From the NCBI GenBank assembly GCA_910588295.1, contig CAJUQO010000087.1, positions 1 to 6,539 on the forward strand: a DNA stretch of 6,539 bases. The letters are read 5' to 3'. The stretch is from an uncultured Lachnospiraceae bacterium (GTDB lineage: Bacteria; Bacillota; Clostridia; Lachnospirales; Lachnospiraceae). The first letter of the stretch is position 1; the number at the start of each line of letters is the position of its first letter. The translations under genes were made by a program, and so were the position numbers. Positions 1 to 6,359 of the stretch are shown here, piece after piece. The notes beneath the pieces are model-generated. The model was not told the DNA's origin. It made no database searches and saw only the letters and a list, made by a program, of their open reading frames with translations.

Positions 1-37
1 TTATGAAGAAAAAATCCCTATTTTATGCAGGGTTTAG

Positions 38-657
38 AGTTTCGCAATTATCTATTTTCCTTCATTAATAATGAGGGGGGACAGCAGGTTTGTTGGATTC
101 ATAGAGAATAAAGGAAAACGTTTGTTGATACCATATGTTTTTACAGTAATTCTTTGGGTTCTTCCGATTGATAAATTACTATTCAACCCTTCAATAGAGA
201 GTATTATCAATAATTATGTTCTAGCTATAGGTCCAAGCCAGCTTTGGTTTCTCTGGATGCTATTTGATGTATTTGTCATTGTAGGGCCGTTGAGGAAGAT
301 AGTGTTGAAGTATCCAATAGTTGGATGGATGATTGTTTTGTTTTTTCAGCATCGGCATGAGGATTCGAGTAAAGGAAGAAGAGAAGGAAAAACTGGTCTA
401 GGTAACGCTACAAGCATTAGCCATACGTATTCCTTGGCAAAAAAAACGGATTTTTCAAGGCATTGGCTTCCTACTCCATGCCAATGTACCTATTTCACCA
501 GCAAATTATTTATTTCGTTATTGTTGCTTTGGATGGGAAGGTTAACCCGTGGGTTAATGTTGGAATGAATTTCATTGTTGTGGTCATCGGCAGTTTTCTT
601 ATCAGTGCGTTACTTATGCGTTGGAAGATTACTCGGTTCCTAATTGGAGAAAAATAA
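38..657 (+). pseudogene. Acyltransferase-3 family membrane protein, degraded remnant
   Basis: Two pieces of one integral-membrane acyltransferase lie in different frames. The first (frame of base 71, about bases 50-345) reads FIENKGKRLLIPYVF and then LWFLWMLF, the pattern after the first helices of acyltransferase-3 proteins, which acylate polysaccharides or other surface molecules. The second (frame of base 421, to the stop at 655-657) reads FFKALASYSMPMYLFHQQI plus a last hydrophobic helix and a basic end (RFLIGEK), typical of the C-terminus. Between them (about 346-420) all frames are poor and stop codons occur at 358, 402, 403 and 418. Family members have about 330-360 residues; only about 170 are recognisable here. 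The N-terminal part with the conserved His is not visible, and the first frame meets a TAG at 35-37. A long frame can be read to 568, but its tail after about residue 92 is not acyltransferase-like. It sits directly upstream of the nucleotide-sugar genes, consistent with a former polysaccharide O-acetylation role (inference). Confidence 0.8.
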
Positions 658-679
658 AAAGATATTTGGAGAGGATTAA

Positions 680-1762
680 ATGAAACCAATCAACGTACAA
701 TTGAACGATAAGACAATTTTGATCACAGGTTCTCCAGGTTTTATCGGAGCAAATCTTGCCCTGCGTCTTTTGCGTAGTCTCCCATCCGGTTACATCGTTA
801 GCTTTGACAACATGAACGACTACTATGATGTAAGTTTAAAGGAGTACCGTCTTGCAGAGATTGAAAAGATTGCGGCACACAGCCATGTCAAGCATACATT
901 TATCAAAGGTGATCTGTCTGACAAAGCTCTTATCGACAGCATATTTGAGCGGTACAAGCCGGATGTCGTGGTAAATCTCGCAGCTCAGGCAGGAGTTCGT
1001 TACTCGATCACCAATCCCGACGCCTACATTAATTCTAACATGATCGGCTTTTACAATATCATTGAGGCTTGCCGCAACAATCCCGTTGAGCATTTGGTTT
1101 ACGCATCGTCATCGTCCGTCTACGGCGGCAACAAAAAGGTTCCATTTTCAATCGATGATAAGGTGGACAACCCTGTTTCTCTTTACGCCGCAACAAAAAA
1201 AAGTAACGAGCTGATGGCGCATTGTTACAGCAGGCTCTATGATATTCCGACGACGGGGCTTCGCTTCTTTACGGTCTATGGACCCGCCGGACGCCCGGAT
1301 ATGGCATACTTCGGGTTTACGGGCAAGCTCGTTAAGGGCGAAAAGATCAAGATTTTCAATTACGGAAACTGCAAGCGTGACTTCACATACGTTGACGATA
1401 TTGTAGAGGGTATAATCCGTGTCATGCGGAAATCGCCGGAAAAGAAAGCCGGTGAGGACGGTTTGCCAATCCCGCCATATGCAATCTATAACATCGGCGG
1501 TGGGACTCCCGAAAACCTTCTTGATTTTGTAAATATCTTGTCTGAAGAACTGGTCCGAGCAAATGTTTTGCCCGATGATTTCAATATTGAAGACCATATG
1601 GAGCTTGTGCCAATGCAGCCGGGAGACGTGCCAGTAACGTATGCGGATTCGTCCGCGCTGGAACGTGATCTTGATTTTACGCCGAAAATAAGGCTACGCG
1701 AGGGCCTGCGTAAATTTGCGGAATGGTATTATGAATATTATATAGAGGAGACGGAAAAATGA
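680..1762 (+). CDS. UDP-glucuronate 4-epimerase (NAD-dependent epimerase/dehydratase family)
   Basis: A 360-residue extended short-chain dehydrogenase/reductase that most likely interconverts UDP-glucuronate and UDP-galacturonate in the cytoplasm. The Rossmann glycine motif is GSPGFIG (17-23). DNMNDYYDVSLKEYRL follows, a hallmark of the UDP-glucuronate epimerase subgroup. NLAAQAGVRYSI comes next, then a serine run S143-S146 before VYG, and the catalytic YAATK with Tyr169 and Lys173. RFFTVYGPAGRPDMAYF (R195 to about 211) is the usual sugar-nucleotide binding stretch. The length is normal for the subgroup and nothing essential is missing. The ATG is preceded by GGAGAGG at 668-674, five bases away. 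Its last four bases overlap the dehydrogenase start (ATGA, 1759-1762), so the two are co-translated. The dehydrogenase makes its substrate, which supports this specificity over a UDP-glucose 4-epimerase. No promoter is evident just upstream; transcription probably comes from further upstream in the locus. Confidence 0.92.
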   Translation: MKPINVQLNDKTILITGSPGFIGANLALRLLRSLPSGYIVSFDNMNDYYDVSLKEYRLAEIEKIAAHSHVKHTFIKGDLSDKALIDSIFERYKPDVVVNLAAQAGVRYSITNPDAYINSNMIGFYNIIEACRNNPVEHLVYASSSSVYGGNKKVPFSIDDKVDNPVSLYAATKKSNELMAHCYSRLYDIPTTGLRFFTVYGPAGRPDMAYFGFTGKLVKGEKIKIFNYGNCKRDFTYVDDIVEGIIRVMRKSPEKKAGEDGLPIPPYAIYNIGGGTPENLLDFVNILSEELVRANVLPDDFNIEDHMELVPMQPGDVPVTYADSSALERDLDFTPKIRLREGLRKFAEWYYEYYIEETEK

Positions 1763-2997
1763 ATATATCCATCGCTGGTACAGGCTATGTCGGCTTGTCG
1801 TTAGCCGTGTTATTAGCACAGCATAATAAAGTTACTGCGGTTGATATAATCCCCGAAAAGGTGAAGATGATAAACAACCGCAGATCGCCCATACAGGACG
1901 AATATATAGAAAAATATCTTGCCAAAAAGGAATCGAATCTGATGGCTACACTTGACACGGAAGCGGCGTACAAAGACGCGGATTTTGTCGTGATTGCTGT
2001 ACCGACAAATTATGACAGCCAAAAGAATTATTTTGACACATCGGCGGTCGAATCGGTGATCAGGCTCGTAATGCGATACAATCCCAACGCCGTAATGGTT
2101 ATCAAATCGACCGTTCCTGTCGGATTTACAGCAAGCGTGAGAGAAAAATACAACTGCAAAAACATCATTTTCAGTCCCGAATTTCTCCGTGAATCCAAGG
2201 CTCTTTACGACAACTTTTATCCAAACCGTATAATTGTCGGCACGGATATGGAAGACGAAAAACTTGTGAAAGTGGCAAATGATTTTTCAAAGCTCTTGCG
2301 TGACGGCGCAATAAAAGAGGATGTCGATACGCTTATCATGGGCTTTACTGAAGCTGAAGCGGTCAAGCTGTTCGTAAATACATATCTTGCTCTGCGTGTA
2401 AGTTATTTCAATGAGCTTGACACATACGCTGAGATGAAAGGACTCGATACGGCGGATATTATCAAAGGTGTATGCCTTGATCCGCGCGTTGGTGATTTTT
2501 ACAACAATCCTTCTTTTGGCTACGGCGGCTACTGTCTGCCAAAAGATACAAAGCAGTTACTCGCCAATTATGTAGATGTGCCAGAAAATCTGATCCAAGC
2601 CATTGTGGAGAGCAATCGCACCCGCAAGGACTTCATTGCCGACCGCGTACTCCGCATGGCGGGTTATTATGGTTATGAGACGGATAATAGTTACGTCAGC
2701 TCGAAAGAAGCGTCCGTTACAATCGGTGTTTATCGCCTGACAATGAAGAGTAATTCTGATAACTTCCGGCAAAGCTCTATTCAAGGCGTTATGAAGCGTA
2801 TCAAAGCAAAAGGAGCTACTGTTATTATCTACGAGCCGACGCTGGCGGACGGGACAACGTTCTTCGGTAGTTTGGTCGTCAACGATTTTGATAAGTTTAA
2901 AAATATGTGTGATATTATCATCGCCAACAGATATGATTCTTGCCTTGATGATGTAGCGGAGAAGGTTTATACAAGAGACCTGTTTGGGCGCGACTGA
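1759..2997 (+). CDS. ugd: UDP-glucose 6-dehydrogenase
   Basis: A 412-residue NAD-dependent nucleotide-sugar dehydrogenase that oxidises UDP-glucose twice to UDP-glucuronate. The N-terminus is a Rossmann motif GTGYVG (7-12). The catalytic set can be placed by its known family motifs: Thr118 in KSTVPVG, Glu141 and Glu145 in SPEFLRES, Lys203 and Asn207 in EAVKLFVNTYLA, the nucleophile Cys259 in FGYGGYCLPKDTKQL, and Asp263. The C-terminal UDP-binding domain closes with VYTRDLFGRD, a normal end for short (about 390-410 aa) Gram-positive enzymes, so the gene is complete. GAGGAG at 1745-1750 lies eight bases before the ATG, inside the epimerase gene. The reaction feeds the epimerase upstream, giving UDP-glucuronate and UDP-galacturonate for an acidic capsule or exopolysaccharide. 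It is the last gene of the locus seen here; no convincing terminator follows before the transposase remnant ten bases downstream. Confidence 0.96.
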   Translation: MNISIAGTGYVGLSLAVLLAQHNKVTAVDIIPEKVKMINNRRSPIQDEYIEKYLAKKESNLMATLDTEAAYKDADFVVIAVPTNYDSQKNYFDTSAVESVIRLVMRYNPNAVMVIKSTVPVGFTASVREKYNCKNIIFSPEFLRESKALYDNFYPNRIIVGTDMEDEKLVKVANDFSKLLRDGAIKEDVDTLIMGFTEAEAVKLFVNTYLALRVSYFNELDTYAEMKGLDTADIIKGVCLDPRVGDFYNNPSFGYGGYCLPKDTKQLLANYVDVPENLIQAIVESNRTRKDFIADRVLRMAGYYGYETDNSYVSSKEASVTIGVYRLTMKSNSDNFRQSSIQGVMKRIKAKGATVIIYEPTLADGTTFFGSLVVNDFDKFKNMCDIIIANRYDSCLDDVAEKVYTRDLFGRD

Positions 2998-3007
2998 ACT
3001 ATGATAG

Positions 3008-3397
3008 CTAGTGCTCCATTCGGGCAGAAATTACAGCCTGGCGGCTCATGATCCCTATTTCAATCTCTGCCATATCCAGCCAACTTCCATGTTCTGGTGT
3101 GTAATGCCATCCGGACCGTTCTGCCAGCCTGCATGTCTCCTCTGGCCGGAATGCTTTATACAGTGAAGACACTGCATGGGTATCCAGGTTGTCCGTAACA
3201 AGGATGATCTTTTCTGCCCTAGGATACAGCACATCCGATGTGTACTTTAAGATATTTGTGATATTTATACAGTTGCGCGTCTCTGTAACGACTGTTTCCT
3301 GTTTTTTCGGTTTCCCTGGTCCACAGGGGAGCCGTTCTTCTTTTATCCGCTGTTTAATTGCTTTAAACAGTTGTGAACAGCCTTCGAATGGTATATA
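3008..3397 (-). pseudogene. IS630-family transposase remnant
   Basis: Read on the minus strand, the open frame gives VTETRN (near 3292), then YPRAEKIILVTDNLDTHAVS, HYTPEHGSWLDMAEIEIG and SRQ. This is the C-terminal part of the DDE domain of IS630/Tc1-type transposases. The second catalytic Asp (TDNLD, codon 3191-3193) and the Glu-containing AEIE (3059-3070) are kept. The protein stops at MEH (TAG 3008-3010) where family members usually run a few dozen residues further. Upstream in the same frame LPCGPGKPKKQ joins directly to VTETR. This looks like an in-frame deletion of the usual segment between a proline/lysine-rich linker and this strand, but that is inference. The frame meets a TAG at 3398-3400, and no first catalytic Asp motif or N-terminal helix-turn-helix region is visible. 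A GTG at 3232 allows a 74-codon reading but has no family support as a start. Intact element ends were not found. This is a dead fragment. Confidence 0.82.
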
Positions 3398-3513
3398 CTA
3401 TTTTCTATGAGACATTCTCCTCTTTTGAGGTTGTTTTTTGTGGTGAAAATAGTATACACTAAAAAAGGACGGATGTCTTGTTTTTGTGCAATTTTTCGAA
3501 TATTCTCATTCAT
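3343..3513 (-). CDS. Small ORF of unknown status (56 codons)
   Basis: Starting at the ATG at 3511-3513 and ending at the TAA at 3343-3345, this frame encodes a basic peptide beginning MNENIRKIAQKQDIRPFLVY and ending CLKQLNSG. I do not recognise it. No good ribosome binding site precedes it; the upstream bases are A-rich without a GGAGG-like run. It overlaps the upstream end of the transposase remnant in another frame and spans the whole inverted repeat at 3391-3459 and the promoter-like element. It may be a chance frame or a scrap of another mobile element. It is listed because the stretch has no other gene on this strand. Confidence 0.15.
   Translation of the reverse strand: MNENIRKIAQKQDIRPFLVYTIFTTKNNLKRGECLIENSIYHSKAVHNCLKQLNSG
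3391..3459. repeat. 15-bp imperfect inverted repeat around a small hairpin
   Basis: Left arm GTATATACTATTTTC (3391-3405) and right arm GAAAATAGTATACAC (3445-3459) are complementary at 14 of 15 positions, separated by 39 bases. The spacer contains a second small palindrome, CCTC-TTTT-GAGG (3419-3430). The right arm contains the -10-like TATACT of a minus-strand promoter-like element, so the repeat could be an operator, a transcript stem, or the ends of a miniature or decayed mobile element. No duplicated target site is obvious next to the arms. Confidence 0.5.
3451..3479 (-). promoter_or_regulatory. Promoter-like element, minus strand
   Basis: On the minus strand AAGACA (3474-3479) and TATACT (3451-3456) are 17 bases apart, a sigma-A type layout with a good -10 and a moderate -35. 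It would direct transcription leftward into the transposase remnant. It may be a leftover promoter of the lost element or chance in AT-rich DNA. Confidence 0.35.
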
Positions 3514-3549
3514 AGTTTCATTTTTGAGGATTTTTGACTGTCCAGCTGC

Positions 3550-4113
3550 CTAAATATCCAGCAGATCAGCAATATCACAAAAATCGATGAGCAGATCATC
3601 AAAGATACAGACCTTGACCGTGGAATCAAAAGAATATTGGACATTCAGCATATTTCCCTCGAAATAGTTGACTGTCACCGTTTTGCGCCGGGGGTCTACA
3701 ATCCAATATTCACGGACTCCAGCATTTTTATAGTAATAGAGTTTGCGGATGTAATCGTCTGCTGCATTGCTGGGCGAAACAATCTCAATGGTGAGGTCAG
3801 GGGCGCCGTTACAGCGTTTTCCGTCTAACTTCTCCTTATCACACACGATCAAGATATCGGGTTGGACGATTGTGAGAGGCTTATCAGAGAGTTTCACGTC
3901 GAATGGAGCCGGAAATACTTGGCATCTTCCGTCCCCTTTCCGGAGATGATCATGGATAGAGACAAGCAATTCTGTGAGGACGGTCTGATGGAGTTGTGAA
4001 GGGCTGGCCATAAAATAGATCTGGCCGTCAAATACTTCTGCCCTGATATCTTCTGGGAACGCCTCATATTCTTCCAGAGTGGTAAGAGTAGGCGATGGCA
4101 GCGATGCCGACAT
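3550..4113 (-). CDS. Uma2 family (DUF820) putative restriction-endonuclease-like protein
   Basis: A 187-residue soluble protein of the Uma2/DUF820 family, which has the PD-(D/E)XK nuclease fold; the cellular role of the family is not established. Family features in order are LEEYEAFPEDIRAEVFDGQI (13-32, with Glu26 and GQI), MASPSQLHQTVLTEL (35-49), QPDI with Asp86, EIVSPSN with Glu110, then D120, K124, LYYYKNAGVREYWIVDP (125-141) and a beta-rich end. Asp86, Glu110 and the lysine region are the expected metal/catalytic positions, so it looks intact. The length matches the usual 180-200. The start is chosen by AAAGGAAG (4121-4128) seven bases upstream of the ATG and by a strong promoter just above it. 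It stands alone, divergent from the thioesterase gene and next to the transposase remnant; such genes are common, often multicopy, accessory genes in Firmicutes and Cyanobacteria. Confidence 0.9.
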   Translation of the reverse strand: MSASLPSPTLTTLEEYEAFPEDIRAEVFDGQIYFMASPSQLHQTVLTELLVSIHDHLRKGDGRCQVFPAPFDVKLSDKPLTIVQPDILIVCDKEKLDGKRCNGAPDLTIEIVSPSNAADDYIRKLYYYKNAGVREYWIVDPRRKTVTVNYFEGNMLNVQYSFDSTVKVCIFDDLLIDFCDIADLLDI

Positions 4114-4142
4114 AGTAAAACTTCCTTTCTTTCATTTATCAT

Positions 4143-4171
4143 AGTATAGCACATGACCTCAAAGCTTTCAA
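4143..4171 (-). promoter_or_regulatory. Promoter of the Uma2 family gene
   Basis: On the minus strand TTGAAA (4166-4171) and TATACT (4143-4148) are exactly 17 bases apart, close to the sigma-A consensus. The -10 ends 29 bases before the ATG, leaving a short leader with the ribosome binding site AAAGGAAG. Confidence 0.75.
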
Positions 4172-4202
4172 TGATCGTGTAAAAATAAATAAAACTTATC
4201 CA

Positions 4203-4231
4203 TTGTACAAAAATCCTTTTTGCGTTAAAAT
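4203..4231 (+). promoter_or_regulatory. Candidate promoter of the thioesterase gene
   Basis: TTGTAC (4203-4208) and TAAAAT (4226-4231) are 17 bases apart and end 36 bases before the thioesterase ATG. The -10 matches five of six consensus bases, while the -35 keeps only TTG. It is divergent from the Uma2 promoter, the two -35 boxes being about 31 bases apart. Confidence 0.5.
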
Positions 4232-4267
4232 CATTCAAGTAAGAAATAGCTAGATGGAGGCGGGCCA

Positions 4268-4687
4268 ATGGATATTTATGAGCATTTTGTACAATATTAC
4301 GAGACAGACCAGATGGGGATCGTGCATCATTCCAATTTCATACGGTGGATGGAAGAGGCACGGGTATATTTTCTGGATCGGATGGGATTCGGCTACGACT
4401 GGATGGAGGCGGAGGGGATCATCTCCCCGGTGGTGGAGGTGTCTTGCCAGTACAAACAGATGGTACATTTCCACGGGTGTGTGCAGATCAAAGTGAAGAT
4501 ACGGACATACAACGGCGTCCGTCTGTGCCTGGACTATGAGATGATTGAAAAAGAGAGCCAGAAGCTCTGCGCGGCAGCCAGCAGCACCCACTGTTTTATA
4601 GATAAAAAGGGCAAGATCTTAATGCTGCAAAAAGCCTGTCCAGAACTGGATGAAAAGTTTAAGGATGCATGCGTACGGGGATCCTGA
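4268..4687 (+). CDS. Acyl-CoA thioesterase, YbgC/FadM-like hotdog family
   Basis: A 139-residue single-domain cytoplasmic hotdog-fold protein that likely hydrolyses acyl-CoA thioesters; the chain length or aryl preference cannot be read from the sequence. The defining N-terminal motif is YYETDQMGIVHHSNFIRWME (10-29), in which Asp14 is the expected catalytic residue of the 4-hydroxybenzoyl-CoA thioesterase/YbgC group and GIVHHSNF starts the central helix. EVSCQYKQMVHFHGCVQIKV (57-76) is the following strand pair, with the usual pattern of aromatic and Asp/His residues before the third strand, and SSTHCFIDKKGKI forms the last strands. The length is typical (130-145). GGAGG at 4256-4260, seven bases before the ATG, fixes the start. 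It has its own promoter candidate and precedes the DUF1538 gene on the same strand by about 120 bases; a functional link between them is not evident. Confidence 0.92.
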   Translation: MDIYEHFVQYYETDQMGIVHHSNFIRWMEEARVYFLDRMGFGYDWMEAEGIISPVVEVSCQYKQMVHFHGCVQIKVKIRTYNGVRLCLDYEMIEKESQKLCAAASSTHCFIDKKGKILMLQKACPELDEKFKDACVRGS

Positions 4688-4774
4688 TAAAAGCTCAGAG
4701 AGAGTGGTAGACTTTTCAGGTTGAAAGATGGTATGATGTACAATAAAAAATTTGAGAAAAAGAAAGGCGTTTGT

Positions 4775-4810
4775 ATGGATGTAAGAAAAGGAAAGTCTGA
4801 GGTGATATGA
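4775..4810 (+). CDS. Possible 11-residue leader ORF
   Basis: ATG at 4775 with AAAGG (4763-4767) seven bases upstream encodes MDVRKGKSEVI and stops at TGA 4808-4810. The stop lies two bases before the proposed CTG start of the membrane protein and overlaps an ATG at 4807. Such an arrangement could couple translation of the short ORF to that of the large gene. The alternative is that it is an accidental frame, or the remains of a start lost to a frameshift. The peptide shows no amino-acid run suggesting attenuation. Confidence 0.3.
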   Translation: MDVRKGKSEVI

Positions 4811-4811
4811 T

Positions 4812-6359
4812 CTGAATCAGAAATTAAAAGAGAAGATACAGGAATCCCTCGCGGCCGTCCTGCCCATAACGGGGATCGTGCTGCTTTTGAGTATCTTATT
4901 GGTCCCGCTGGAATTGGGGACGATGGTCATGTTCCTGACCGGCGCGGTCCTACTGGTCGTCGGGATGGGCTTTTTTCAGCTGGGCGCGGAGATGTCCATG
5001 ACCCCGCTGGGCGAGGGAGTCGGGGTGCAGATCGCGAAGATCCGCTTTTTGGCAGTGATCCTGCTGATCGGATTTGTCATGGGCGCGGTGATCACGATCT
5101 CGGAGCCGGACCTGCAGGTGCTGGCGGAGCAGGTCCCGTCCATCCCGAACCATGTCCTGGTCCTGACGGTGGCGGTGGGTGTGGGGTTCTTTCTAGCCGT
5201 GGCGATCCTGCGGATCCTGTTCCGGGTCGACCTGTCCACGATCTTGATCGTGCTGTATCTGGCTCTGATCATATTGTCGTTTTTTATCCCGGATGAATTT
5301 CTGGCGGTGGCCTTCGACTCGGGCGGCGTGACCACCGGGCCCATGACTGTGCCCTTCATCATGGCCATGGGTGTGGGTATGTCCTCAGTCAGGGGTGATA
5401 AGAATGCGTACAGCGACAGTTTCGGTCTGGTGGCGCTCTCCAGTATCGGCCCGATCCTGGCGGTATTGATATTAGGGAGTTTTTACGATACCAGTGAGAC
5501 GGCGTATTTTCTGGCTTCAGTGGCCGATGTGGCTACGACCCGGGATGTGGTCCGGGAATTTTTGACACGTCTGCCTCCGTATATCCGGGAGGTCTTCGCG
5601 TCGTTTATCCCGGTGGCCCTGATGTTTGTGATCTTCCAGATGCTGACGCACCGCTATCAGCGGCGGCAGGTGAAGCGTGTCCTGGTGGGTTTCGGCTATA
5701 CATATATCGGCCTGGTGCTGTTCATATGTGGGGTGAATGTGGGGTTTTCACCGGTGGGTTCTTCTCTGGGAAATGATATTGCCTCCGCGCCCTGGAGATG
5801 GCTGCTGGTGCCGATTGGCATGCTGATCGGATATTATATTGTAAAGGCTGAACCGGCCATACAGGTACTAAACCGTCAGGTGGAGGGCGTGACCAACGAT
5901 GCGGTGTCGGCAAAGTCCATGAACCGCTGCCTGTCCATCGGCGTTTCTACCAGCGTGGGCCTGGCCATGCTGCGCATACTGACCGGGCTTCCCATATATT
6001 GGATCATCGTTCCAGGTTACATCATTGCCCTAGTCTTATCCCGGCTGGTACCCCGGATGTTCGTGGGTATCGCTTTCGACTCCGGCGGCGTGGCCAGCGG
6101 GCCGATGACGACCACATTTTTGCTGCCTTTGAGTATAGGGGCCTGTGAGGCTTTAGGCGGCAGTATCATGGAGGACGCGTTCGGCGTGGTGGCTCTGGTG
6201 GCCCTGACTCCGCTGATCGCGGTCCAGATCATGGGTATATATTATCAATACAGATTAAATAAGATGGAAAAAACAGCAGAACAGGAGATCATCTCCCCGG
6301 ATGCCGACGACGATATACTTGATTTTGAGGAGGGTTACGAAGATGACGGCCAATTGTAA
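4812..6359 (+). CDS. DUF1538 family multi-pass membrane protein (transporter-like)
   Basis: A very hydrophobic protein of about 515 residues built from two homologous halves. Numbering from CTG 4812, TPLGEGVG (64-71), SEPDLQVL (97-104), AFDSGGVTTGPMT (167-179) and SFGLVALSSIGPILAVLILG recur as SPVGSSLG (313-320), AEPAIQVL (346-353), AFDSGGVASGPMT (421-433) and AFGVVALVALTPLIAVQIMG, always about 249-254 residues later. Hydrophobic segments number roughly ten to twelve. The tail is strongly acidic (DADDDILDFEEGYEDDGQL). The function of DUF1538 is not established; duplicated halves with glycine-rich conserved loops suggest a transporter or channel (inference). The last 17 bases overlap a P-II-like gene, so the two are coupled. 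The start is unusual: the frame is open from 4806, and LNQKLKEKIQESLAAVLPIT looks like the normal N-terminus, but no ATG/GTG/TTG lies there. GAGGTGAT (4799-4806) favours CTG 4812; GTG 4878 would begin within the first helix and has no ribosome binding site. Confidence 0.88.
   Translation: MNQKLKEKIQESLAAVLPITGIVLLLSILLVPLELGTMVMFLTGAVLLVVGMGFFQLGAEMSMTPLGEGVGVQIAKIRFLAVILLIGFVMGAVITISEPDLQVLAEQVPSIPNHVLVLTVAVGVGFFLAVAILRILFRVDLSTILIVLYLALIILSFFIPDEFLAVAFDSGGVTTGPMTVPFIMAMGVGMSSVRGDKNAYSDSFGLVALSSIGPILAVLILGSFYDTSETAYFLASVADVATTRDVVREFLTRLPPYIREVFASFIPVALMFVIFQMLTHRYQRRQVKRVLVGFGYTYIGLVLFICGVNVGFSPVGSSLGNDIASAPWRWLLVPIGMLIGYYIVKAEPAIQVLNRQVEGVTNDAVSAKSMNRCLSIGVSTSVGLAMLRILTGLPIYWIIVPGYIIALVLSRLVPRMFVGIAFDSGGVASGPMTTTFLLPLSIGACEALGGSIMEDAFGVVALVALTPLIAVQIMGIYYQYRLNKMEKTAEQEIISPDADDDILDFEEGYEDDGQL

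Noticed and set aside
71..568. A 165-codon frame taken as one acyltransferase protein
   Set aside because: After about base 345 the translation becomes low-complexity and basic (SSKGRREGKTG) and unlike the family, while the true C-terminus is in a different frame. It is a chance read-through of a broken gene.
3189..3410. Plus-strand 73-codon frame opposite the transposase remnant
   Set aside because: It is antisense to recognisable transposase sequence and shows no protein-like features or ribosome binding site.
3520..3537. Two copies of ATTTTTGA ten bases apart after the Uma2 stop
   Set aside because: The repeats are too short and AT-rich to distinguish from chance, and they form no hairpin or array.
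3894..4268. Minus-strand 124-codon frame overlapping the start of the Uma2 gene and its promoters
   Set aside because: It is in a different frame from the clear Uma2 gene, runs through the promoter region and has no family resemblance.
4688..4715. Possible terminator hairpin after the thioesterase gene (AAAAGCTC pairing with GACTTTT)
   Set aside because: The stem is AT-rich with a bulge, the loop is long, and no T-run follows. Evidence is too weak to call.
4708..4744. Promoter for the DUF1538 gene (TAGACT with TATGAT, or TTGAAA with TACAAT)
   Set aside because: TAGACT-N18-TATGAT has a weak -35, and TTGAAA to TACAAT is only 12 bases. A promoter is likely in this gap, but I cannot place it reliably.
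4878..4880. GTG 4878 as the true start of the DUF1538 protein
   Set aside because: It lies within the first membrane helix, has no ribosome binding site, and the upstream in-frame sequence encodes a plausible N-terminus.
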